Assembly: GCA_031002005.1 (NCBI GenBank)
Contig: CM061919.1
Location: 177,241,121 to 177,305,120, forward strand
Direction: 5' to 3'
Source of the DNA: Vandiemenella viatica
Taxonomy: Eukaryota > Arthropoda > Insecta > Orthoptera > Morabidae
DNA: 64,000 nt
In this document: one piece after another, positions 21,660 through 31,596 of the stretch
How positions within the stretch are numbered: the first letter of the stretch is position 1
Layout: every line of letters starts with the position of its first letter
Translations under genes and position numbers: made by a program
Notes under the pieces: generated by a model
Databases searched by the model: none
Told to the model about the DNA's origin: nothing
The model's input: only the letters and a program-made list of their open reading frames with translations

Positions 21660-24075
21660 CTACACCGGGGGTACTCGGGTTAGATGGAACACCTCATAGG
21701 GATTAATGGATCTCTGGTATACGTTACTAAATCAGGGTGTAACACTAGAATTACTGGTTATCAAAGGTATAAACATTGTTTATTTTCAAATATAAAGTTA
21801 TAAACTGCTTGTAAAGTTATAAGTATAGAGATATAAACTATTTGAAAAGGGATAAGTAAATTTGATAGTCAATATTCTTAGAAATTATATGTAGTCTAAT
21901 TTATTTTCATATGGTTCAGAACGTTTAATCACCCTGAAGTCATCTTCGTTCGAGAATCTCACTTCCCACAGTAATCGCATTTATTTTCGAATCTTGTACA
22001 GCCTTCATGAGTCCAGCGAGAGAAAGACACGCACTTAATTCAATCTTCATCTAGTTTTGTTTCACTTTAGTTCTCCTTCAACCACACACAATAATCTTCA
22101 TCCAAGTCACTTTCATAAAGATTATGGTTCCAAATTGTATCAATATTAATATCTTTAGATTTTGAGGATGACGTGAGTTCTTTCTTTTTTGCGTTTTCTT
22201 CTTTTTATTACTCATTGATTGCTTCTTATTCTCACTTTCTACCTCTAACTTCTTTTTCTTACTCCCTTTTTTATTTCCCTCTCTGACTTTCTTCGTTTCC
22301 TCTTTTTCTTTTCTTCCATTTCTTTCTTCTTTTCTTCTTTTGTCTTAATCGTTAACTATTTTTTTTTAAGTACAATTATGTTTTCCGGAGAACTTAAAAC
22401 TGTTGATATAGTATGAAACTTTTTTTCAGAGTTTGAAAGTTATTGACAGAAGGCACTGGATGTATGAGTATTTTGTCCAATAACTTCGAAGGAGTTGCAT
22501 TTTCAGATATTTCGTCGTTGTTCAGAGAATCCAGCCACTGGAACATCTTCATAGCTTCCTGAGGGACCAGCATTACTATTGTTTCTTGCGCTACTAGGAC
22601 CAGCAACAGTGACATCATTTCTTGAACTACTAGAAACAGCAACAGCGACAACGGTCATCACATTTTGGGAAATAAGAGATGTTTCTAGGGGCCTAGAATT
22701 TGTGGATTCTGACAGAAAAGCATAGTCTGGTATCGCATCGGGCTCAAAAGGAATGATTCCACAGATTCCAAAACCACTAATTGCTTTATACACGTTTGCT
22801 GACTTCGTCGAAGCTAAGAAGTGTGCCAAACTGCAGCTGGGTAATCTTCCATGAGGGATTATTGGTATGTAATTGGAGCAAGCAGAATAGTAGTTCATTT
22901 TTTAAGACTTAAAGAAAGCAAGATCTAATGGCTGAAGCAATGACTGTTGTGGGGAGGAATATGCATAAAAATTATATCATTATTTTCTTCGAACGCTGTT
23001 AGTATGCGACGTGTGTCCATCTAGAAGGAGGAGTACCTTATTTTCTGGTTTTCTAGTAGTAAAATTGGTTTTCATCCAGTCAAAAAATAAATTAGTATTT
23101 ACATAGCCAGACTTTAAAGACATTCTTACTTCAGCACCAAGTGGCAAACCGTCACAAAACTCCTGCTTTAGATTCTTCCCTTTTATTATGCAAAAAGGTG
23201 GCAAGGCTGTACCCTCTCCATTTACACATGTCAATTCTGAAATAGTTTCACCCTTTTCTCCCGAAGTAATAGAAGTCTCATTCTTAGAACCTTTTAACGC
23301 AGTTACTTTTCCAAGTTTGTTGTTCAGTTGTAAACCTGTTTCACCTATGTTGAAAATGTTTCCAGGTTTATCTACGAGTCCGTCCATTTTCTTCCAAAAC
23401 AATCTTTAAGAAGTCAACGTACTATTTGGCAGCTATTTTATTCAGGCCTTTCGGAATAGATACCCCTTCAGATTGCCGGATGGAAAGAAAAGAAGGAAGC
23501 CATGTACTTGTTTGGTTTCATGATTAAAATTATATTTTAACTGCAGGCTTTCTGCTAAATAATAAGCCATGGAACGTACTGAATCTTTACTTTGAGTAAA
23601 CCCACTTAATTGTAATTTTTTAATATGCTCAACCATTTATATTTTTAATTTTCAATTCCTTTCAATGCGTTTTTCTCCATGGAACCTTTATTAAAATTCT
23701 GTGACTTAAGCTTCCTTTTTAAGTGATTATCGGTATGCCAACGCTTTTGCCGCAGCATTAACTCCCATTTCCTTATTCTCAACAGCTTTAACTGCATTTT
23801 TCAAACTGTCTTCAGATCATTCTCTTCTCTCAGATGTGCCTTTTCTTAAAAAGTAGGTATTTTTCTGTAACAGAAAAAAATGCAAACATATCAGGATACG
23901 CCTCTATATTTAAAATAATTTTTTATAAGTATTATTTCATTTATATAGAAAGTAATACCCTAATAGAAGAAATGGTCCGACTATCCCAGCTTTTGTTTAA
24001 GTGGGCCAACTATCCCAAATTTTGCTGGTCCATCTATCCCAAATGAAGGGTCAGATGGGCCAGATCCCCGTTCAG
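21660..24075. mobile_element. Tigger/pogo-type DNA transposon (ends approximate)
   Basis: A minus-strand pogo-type transposase occupies the middle. The left end has CCGGGGGTACTCGGGTTAGA, and the right end has three tandem subterminal CC(A/G)(A/T)CTATCCCA blocks and ends near GGCCAGATCCCCG. The ends are roughly inverted (CGGGG outermost, TAGATGG/CCATCTA inside) but diverged, so I could not fix the duplication. Confidence 0.65.
22500..23640 (-). pseudogene. Pogo/Tigger-like transposase, frameshifted, catalytic Asp lost
   Basis: Minus strand, in order. 23636-23442 gives the DNA-binding part (LSGFTQSKDSVRSMAYYLAE, then FNHETKQVHGFLLFF). 23402-22980 gives the DDE domain: FNIGETGLQLNNKLGKV, GSKNETSITSGEKGETISEL, ALPPFCIIKGK, SGYVNTNLFFDWM and LLLLDGHTSH. 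In active relatives the first motif is DETG, and here the first Asp is Gly, so this copy cannot catalyse transposition. The second Asp (LLDGH) is intact. A frameshift near 22985 leads to the C-terminal part (22898-22503) with GFGICGIIPFEPDAIPDYAF. CENP-B/jerky-type transposases have this order. It belongs to the 21660-24075 element. Confidence 0.88.
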
Positions 24076-24496
24076 TCAAACAACGCTACTGGCACGCCAT
24101 TTTAGGTTAATATTGTACCCAAGAATACACTAAAATTATAGCATTGATCTTACGTCGAAATCATTTAAACAAACTTAGCCACATAACAAAGAAATCTAGT
24201 ACAAAATATTTTTCAACTCACCAACAGAAATAAACGAAGTTTGCTACTAAAACACAAATGAAACTTCCGAGCAAAACTAAGCGTCAGTCGAGTCTCAACC
24301 TTCGTAGCGATAACTTCCGTGTATCCGCGAGGCAGTGACTTGTGTGGATAAGTGTTTACGTATACCCGTCTGACTCTTCCCGAGACCGCGCAACAGTCTC
24401 TCGGGACTCTAACCGTGTGTTTCACTACAGCCACCGAAATAGTGATAGAAGCAGCAAATAACATCTAATACAGCTCAGCCCCAGCCCTCATCCGCC

Positions 24497-25714
24497 ATGT
24501 ACGGCGGTGAATATGGCGAAGGCGGACAATACCTGATGCAGCCAACGATGCAACGTCAGCCAAATGGCGTAATAAACATGGTTCCAGCGGTAGAAGAAAA
24601 CAACACAGGTAGTCAGGTGCAGCAATATCTGCACAGCGCAGACGATGAACCGACAGCAACCATGGACGTTATAATTGCAACGTCTAACACATCGATTACA
24701 TCGCTGCCAGCTGACAACAGTGCACTAGATCAACGAGATGCACCGCTATCAAGAGAAGAAGAAATGTCAACATACGCACCCCAGAAACGCCCATGCATCC
24801 CGGGATACGACAACGGCAGCGGAGGTGAAAACATCAAGGTCCCCAGAATAACACCACAAGACACATCATCGGCAGACATCAACATGGAGACAACGCCGCC
24901 GGAAAGTGTGCAGCGCCAACAGACAGCAAGGACAAGCGAAAACATCGGCTTGCAGGTAAACAGTGCAATGGCAGCCTATTATGAAAGCTACGACTTGGGC
25001 CCTTATTATGTGTTCATAGAAAGTAAAGATAGAAACATAGGTAGGATCCACCCCATGGCCATTGGGCGCCTCCTATATTCCCTCAGCCACGAAATAAGTA
25101 ACAATATTATACAGATAGCTCCAGCGGGTCGAAACCGGGTCAAAATAGAGATGAGATCGGTCGTATCGGCCAATAGCCTTGTTCAGAGCACCATCTGGCA
25201 GCATAATGGCCTACTGGCCTACATTCCTCTCTCCTGCATCTCACAACAAGGGGTTATAAGAAATGTTATGACTGAGCTAACGGAAGAGGAGATAAAAACT
25301 GTGGCAAGGTGCGAATATCGCGTGGTAAAACTTAGAAGGTTTACAAAAAAAATTAAAGAAGATGGCCAAACAAAAGAAATCCCACTCCCCGTATGTCTAC
25401 TGACGTTTAAAGCACAAAGGCGTCCGAATTACGTGTACATACACGGAGTGCGGTGCCCTGTAGAACAGTATGTCAAACCAGTAATGCAATGCTTCAACTG
25501 TCTCCGGTATGGACACCCTAGCAACCAGTGTAGAAGTAAAAAACGTTGCACCTTCTGTGCAGACCCGCATGACGGAAAAGAATGCGATAAACAAAACTCC
25601 CCAGTATGCGTCCACTGCAATGGTGGACACCCATCTTTTGATAGATATTGCCCGGAATATATCAGACAAAAGAAGATAAAGCAGGTAATGGCCCAAGAAA
25701 ATGTAGGGTACTAA
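24497..25714 (+). CDS. LINE ORF1 (gag-like nucleic-acid-binding protein), intact
   Basis: An uninterrupted 405-codon frame starting at ATG 24497 (context CCGCCATGT) and ending at TAA 25712-25714. The N-terminal 130 residues are Gln/Thr/Ser-rich and probably disordered. The middle part (about 150-320) has a folded look (LGPYYVFIES, RIHPMAIGRLLYSL). It is followed by three CCHC-type knuckles at about 331-390: CFNCLRYGHPSNQC, CTFCADPHDGKEC and CVHCNGGHPSFDRYC. In I-type elements this protein binds element RNA and forms the particle that moves to the nucleus. ORF1 has stayed open while ORF2 is broken. No upstream host promoter is recognisable, and the leader may hold an internal one. Confidence 0.88.
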   Translation: MYGGEYGEGGQYLMQPTMQRQPNGVINMVPAVEENNTGSQVQQYLHSADDEPTATMDVIIATSNTSITSLPADNSALDQRDAPLSREEEMSTYAPQKRPCIPGYDNGSGGENIKVPRITPQDTSSADINMETTPPESVQRQQTARTSENIGLQVNSAMAAYYESYDLGPYYVFIESKDRNIGRIHPMAIGRLLYSLSHEISNNIIQIAPAGRNRVKIEMRSVVSANSLVQSTIWQHNGLLAYIPLSCISQQGVIRNVMTELTEEEIKTVARCEYRVVKLRRFTKKIKEDGQTKEIPLPVCLLTFKAQRRPNYVYIHGVRCPVEQYVKPVMQCFNCLRYGHPSNQCRSKKRCTFCADPHDGKECDKQNSPVCVHCNGGHPSFDRYCPEYIRQKKIKQVMAQENVGY

Positions 25715-26301
25715 GCAAGCTTCAGAGAAAACTAACACCGCATCGTATGCCAGTGTCGCGGCAAGATTAGAAAGAACTAACAGGCAACTTCAAAAAATGA
25801 CATCTTCTCAAACAAATTATGAGCAAAGAAACTACAATACCGGGCAACACATTATCGCAGACGCTCCCCCTGTCGTCCTGGCACAACCACCTCAACAGTA
25901 TCCACTTCCTCAGCCTTATAATTATGCAGTCAAACACCCCTAATGAACCTGAGAATTTCCAACTAAACCCCGGATCCAGGGACCAGGTGCCCACTCCTAA
26001 CATCGGAAGTCACAGAATAAGCTGACAAAAGCACAGGTAGTGGGGGAGAAACTTCGTATAAAGAATACTGGATCCCATCTAATAGGAACATTGAACCCAT
26101 TGGCCACAATCCATACCCTCCTCTCCCTGGCAATAACCTACAGGACCCTGTAATAACAGAATACTATGCGAACAAGATGTTTGAAATAATAATGTGCATT
26201 CTAAATCAGTTTGCAGGAAATAATTTGCTCAATCCAACGCAATACGCCCCAAGCTGTAAAACAACTTCTGCTAAGATCGTTATCGCCAAACAGATGGGAA
26301 A

Positions 26302-29263
26302 ATGGCGGCTCCCTTTAGAAACACGAGAGCAACACTGCAGGACGACACAATTCTTCAGTGGAATGCGAGATCTATCCGGTCTAATAAGGAGAGCTTGCTA
26401 CAGTATGCTTCAAAGAATAACATAGCCGTATTGGCTGTAAGCGAAACTTGGCTGAAACCAGACGAACTATTCCACCTCAAAGGATATAATGCCATCAGAT
26501 CCGACAGAGCAGACGGTTACGGGGGGTCTGCCATCTTAATTAGAAGCACCATCTATTACGAACAACTCCAACCCTGCACTGGAAACCCAGACTTCAACAT
26601 ATGTGCCGCCAGGGTACGTCTTACCAACAAATTAATAACCATTGTGTCAGTATATAGAGCAGCGAATAAGAAGACAAACAAGCAATTTATCACGAATATC
26701 CTCAGACAATTGCCAAAACCGGTCATCTTGTTGGGAGATCTCAATGCACATAATACAGTATGGGGATGCCAAAGCACGGATAAACTGGGGAACATAATTG
26801 CGGAAATATTAGAGGAAGAAGATATGGTGGTACTGAACAACGGTAATCCAACCAGAATTAATGCGCCAGGGCAAGCACCATCAGCAGTGGACATCTCCTG
26901 CGTATCGTCGAACATAGCTATAGACATTACCTGGGAAGTAGTAGACGACACACTGGGATCAGACCACCTTCCTATCCTACTTCGCCTCCAGACTGACTCC
27001 CCAGCCAGGCGGTTGATATCCTCTCCTTATAGATCTCCCTATAGATGGAAAATACACCAGGCGAACTGGAATAAATTCCAAACAACTATGGAAGCGGTTG
27101 ACAGCTTCATGGAAGTGTAGCGGTAACCCCGCACTTGACTATAAATCCATGACCAACGATATAACCCAAGCTGCCATATCTTCTATTCCTGCTCGGAAAC
27201 CAGTACATATTATGAGGAACAAAAGCACTCCTTGGTGGGATAAAGAATGCAACGAAGCCGCCCAAAGACGCAGAGAGACACTACGGGCATACAAAATCTG
27301 TCCCACGATCGAAAACTATCTGGAACACCGCAGAGCTCAGGCAAGAGTGAAAAAGATGGCCAAGAATAAAAAGAGAGAAAAATGGAGAGAGTTTTGTGGA
27401 ACCTTTAATAAAGAAACGCCATTATCCGATATATGGCAAAAGGTCAGAAAATTGAAGTTCTCATCCACTCAGGCAGAAGCAAAATCACCCCTAACAACTG
27501 AATTATTAGAGAACATCCTTGAAAGGCTAACCCCACCGTGGGTAGAGACAAATCTCACAGAACCAAGGGCAACTGAATCACACTTCCTCCTGCAACCCTT
27601 CCAGCTGAACGAATTCAATATTGCATTAAAGCAAGGCACGGACTCATCACCAGGACCTGATAACATCCACTATGGCATGCTAAAAAATCTGCCAGATTCC
27701 GCAAAAACGAAGCTATGCGAAATACTTAACAGGATATGGTCGGAAAGGCTACAAATAAAAGAGATGAAGACTGCGCGGGTAGTTCCCTGAAAAAACCTGG
27801 AAAAGTAGGCAACAACGCAGAATCCTATAGACCCATAAACCTACTGCCATGCACCTACAAAGTACTGGAGCATATGATAAAGCGGAGACTGGAATGGTGG
27901 CTGGAACACCACGCATTAATTCCGGAAACGTAGTACGGCTTTAGAAGAGGCAAAGGCACCATAGACACCTTAGCACACCTCACTTCCGAAATTCACTCCT
28001 GCCTTACCAAAACAAATATATGATGGCCGTATACACTGATATAAACAGCGCATATGACCACGTCTGTGTACCGATCCTAGCCAAAAAACTTCGGCATCTA
28101 GGGATACCGGACACATTTATAGGAAACCTAATCGCACTACTTTCGGATCGATGGTTGGAAATAACGCAAAGAGGAACTACTGTTGCTAGCAGAAAAACTA
28201 ATCGTGGCCTGCCGCAGGGCTCTGTTCTGGCTCCCCTGTTATTTAACTTGTATACGCATGATCTTCATTACTCCATGAACAGTAAAATCGTCATTCTCCA
28301 ATATGCCGACGATATATGCATATTTATCATTGGAAAAACATGGGAAGAATGCCTTATGGTACTATCCGCCGAAATGTACAAATTCAATCAATGGCTATTC
28401 AGCAACGGGCTAGACATATCACCAGCGAAATCGGCAGTATCGATTTACAGCCGACACAGAATGCCCGCGATGTCTAACATAAAATTAGGACCCTTTACCA
28501 TCCCAGTTAAAAACGCTGTGAAATACCTGGGCGTTTGGATCGATAACAGACTCAAGTGGGGTACTCACGTAAAAAATACGGTCAAGAAATGCGACAAGGC
28601 GATCAACCTCATCCGCGCAATAGCCAACGTAAAGTGGGGAGGGGATACCTCAATATTATTAAGGCTGTATAAATCTCTGGTGAGACCACATATTGATTAC
28701 GCCTGTGTATGTTACGGTTCTGCAACTAACACCGTGCTTAAAGAACTGGACAAAGTCCAATATAAAGCTCTGCGCACTTGTATTGGCGCTATGAAATCAA
28801 CACCTACCAACGCGCTCCTAGTGGAAGCACACGAACCTCCCCTAGAGATCCGCAGAAGCTTCTTAACTGCAAAATTCCTGATCAAGAATAGCCAGTACCC
28901 CGGGACCAGACTGCTCAACTCTATACACAATCTCTCAATGCAATGCCTAACTGACAATTACTGGAGTAAGAAAAAAATGCCTCCCATTGCGGCGGAGTAC
29001 CTAGAAACATATAAGATACGAGCCGGCATACGTCAAAGCAGGAAAATGCTTACCTTCGAGACTCCGTATTGGGAAACTGTCACGAATCTGGAAGTAGACA
29101 CAAGCGCGGAAGATAACACCCAGCTGGAAAACTACAGAGCAAACGTGTATCAGTACCTACACAACCGATCCCACATGGAACAGATATATACGGATGGCTC
29201 CAAGTTTCCAGATGCCACTGGATGCGCCTACTGTATACCAAGATCTGGAGACAAGTATAACTG
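26302..29263 (+). pseudogene. LINE ORF2: endonuclease, RT and truncated RNase H
   Basis: Endonuclease from 26302: LQWNARSIRSN, SETWL, LLGDLNAHNTVWG, and GSDHLPILLRL at about 26960. The frame shifts near 27110, then 27780, meets TAG at 27931-27933, and shifts again near 28020. The RT shows SSPGPDNIHYGMLKNLP (27640), YRPINLLPCTYKVLEHMI (27824), GFRRGKGTIDTL (27939), DINSAYDHV (28036), GLPQGSVLAPLLFNLYTHDL (28206) and catalytic YADDICIFI (28303). The frame 28020-29264 ends with MEQIYTDGSKFPDATGCAY, the start of RNase H, with the rest absent. At least four lesions make it inactive. Confidence 0.92.
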
Positions 29264-29332
29264 ACGTAGATATTGGCACAGGATGGTAAAAAATGAAGCA
29301 GTGCTTAAATGAACCGAGAGAATAATGACAAC

Positions 29333-29376
29333 AACACATACACACACACACACACACTCACACACACACACACACA
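29333..29376. repeat. (CA)n microsatellite, imperfect
   Basis: ACACACA run with two CTCACA interruptions. The same place in copy A (about 13086-13096) has a shorter ACACACAC tract, so it expanded in copy B. Confidence 0.9.
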
Positions 29377-30390
29377 AACATTTAATTTTATTTTATTTTA
29401 TTTTTTTATTACTTTTAGGTGAAAGGAAAAGGATAGACACGCTTTTGGTTGTGTTTTTGCAAGCTTCAATCTTAAAAATCATATATTCATTATCTGTTCC
29501 AAGCGCGGAGAAAGCGACCGAATGAAATAAAGATTTTGAAAATCGTAAATACATCATTTTAACTACTCCAACTGTCCATTCCTCTTTCAGAACAAAAGGC
29601 GTCAATCAATTTATTTTATAGTTAATTCTCATATTTAGGATCTCGGAAATTATCTTCTCATTCTTTCCAATACTGGCAACTGAACAGTAATGAACACTTA
29701 AATATGAAGAATATAAAATTGGTTTGCTGTTTATGCTTCATGACGCGTCACTCTGATCATACGATCTGTATGTAATATGTTACAAGAGTAGTATAACAGC
29801 CAACATAATTTTAAAGAAAAACCCTGTTAAAGCATGCAGAAGCAAAATGTAATTACAGCTACAGTTTCAGGAGCAGAGGCAAACCGCCCTTTCTTTGGTA
29901 AAAGTTTGAATATTTTATCATAATAGAGATAAAAAAAAAATCCCTATACATATCACAAACAATTGCATACTACTTTCGTAAAATGCATTCTGTTCGTAAG
30001 GTCAAATAAATAATTTTAGAACCATTATTGTTGCCAATAAATAACTAGTATCTAGTTGTATAATAAATACAAATACATAAAAAGACATTTTATTACGTTC
30101 ACACATTGCAAAAGATGGTTTATGTGTGTTTATGCATTGGATGTTAAGCCAGTGATTAAGAGCATAAAATTTCAATATATTGGCACATCATTTCTTGGTC
30201 ACAAGTCCAAAGAGGTCTGTCTAGATATGAATCTCTGATATGGATCTCATTATATGCCCAGAATTAAATAGTTTTATGTGGGTATTATCAAATTTAAATA
30301 ATCAATTAAATTTTACTACCTCCACGGCACTTTGGTGGAAAAAAATTATGAGATCTTGTTCTTAGCCAAGTCAACATTTCACTTCCTGAA

Positions 30391-31247
30391 AAATAATCAC
30401 TGATTTTTGATAAAAATCACCTTACTTGGGCGTTATGCGTGCCTTTAGAACACTAGATAGTAAAGAGCCTACCTACACAATTTCGTTGTTGTGTTGTTTC
30501 ATCAACCCTAAAAATGCATAAAAAACAAGATTTCGATGTCCTCTTCTTTAGAAATTCTCGCACCTCTTTCGAAATCAAAAATGCTTTCATTAGATCATTC
30601 ACATTGTACCTTTCATCCAAGTGGAAGATGGTGCAGAGAAGGAAAGCGAGATTTCTCTCTGTAGGTCATAGTGGCTCACGAATGTGGTGAAGAAACTTAC
30701 TAGTGACTTTGGAAGACAGGCTGAGGCGCAGAGGAAAAAGTCTGATGGGGAAAATCCACACTTTGACGATGGCACTCCAATAAGTGGTATGAGTAGGAAA
30801 AGTTTCGTTTTATGCGTAGTGATTCAGGCACTACAGTAAAACATCGATGAAGGTTTGAAGAAATATAAATCACGTTATGAAATAATTGAAAGTAGAGGTG
30901 TGCAAAATGTGGAAGTACCTGCCAAAAGATAACTAACAAAGAGTCCGAATAGTGTCAGAAGCTTATGTCTGCGTGAGATGAAATAGCGGAAAGATTGAAC
31001 TTGAAGATTCTTGAAAAAATTATTAATACGTGATTAAAATCTCTGATTTATTTCTATCTGATATAATGCAATGATGATCGCAATAACGTTTTCACATTTG
31101 ATACAGTTCAATACTCTTGTGCTCTTGAAGACTGGAAGGTATAATATCTCGAGTTTTGACATCACATTCAGATTACAAGAGCGAGAAATTTGATTGTACC
31201 TACGTTGCGCTGTAACAAATACCTCCTGTTTTACGGGGGATAAACAG
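30391..31247. other. No gene recognised
   Basis: AT-rich DNA between copy B and the Harbinger element. ORFs are short and show no domain. Confidence 0.4.
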
Positions 31248-31443
31248 TAAGGCCCTCTTCACACTGCGCAATTATGAGACGACGCGACTGAGATTTGAGT
31301 ATCGTCAATTTGAGTTGCCTGCGAGTACGATACCCACAGGTGACCTAGTACTACACACTGAGGATACTGTGAACCGACCGTGAAGCGATACAGTCTGCCA
31401 CTAGCCGTGGTGAGCATTGTGGCTTCTGAGCGAGTTTTTCATA

Positions 31444-31596
31444 ATGTCAAGTGAAGATTCGTCAAGTGATGATAATGTGTGTGTCACCTATTATTATTAC
31501 AATTATTATAGAAAAATCAGAAGAATGTGGTGCCATCCATATATAGAAATGAATGTTCACTGCCGTTTAATAATTATAAAACAATTTATGGAGTAA
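31444..31596 (+). pseudogene. Harbinger transposase, N-terminal stub
   Basis: ATG 31444 opens 50 codons to TAA 31594-31596. The acidic Ser/Asp start (MSSEDSSSDDN) is followed by a Tyr-rich stretch and RKIRRMWCHPYIEMN, resembling the R.RR.W.HP/RPL segment near the N terminus of Harbinger transposases. Everything downstream, including the DDE domain, is missing, probably through internal deletion. Its position just inside the left inverted repeat supports the assignment. Confidence 0.6.

Larger units (their letters stand above)
24290..29263 (+). mobile_element. I-like non-LTR retrotransposon, intact ORF1, 3' end missing
   Basis: Has a 5' leader from about 24290, ORF1 at 24497, an intergenic part, and ORF2 (endonuclease, RT, start of RNase H). 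It stops abruptly at about 29263, where copy-B repeat DNA resumes, without 3' UTR or poly(A). Presence of an RNase H start (YTDGSK) points to the I/Nimb/Loa/R1 side of the LINE tree. Loss of the 3' end is opposite to the usual 5' truncation, so a deletion after insertion is the simplest explanation. Confidence 0.85.
16205..30390. repeat. Long repeat unit, copy B, expanded by insertions
   Basis: Direct repeat of copy A (8263-13740). The shared blocks are spread over 14 kb because this copy contains a truncated LINE (16678), a SINE (18349), a second SINE type (20309), a hAT MITE (20840), a Tigger element (21660) and an I-like LINE (24290). Homology resumes after the I-like LINE at 29265 with the GATATTGGC block that also lies at 13032, and continues to about 30390. 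The minus-strand LINE part spans about 16205-19560. Confidence 0.72.
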
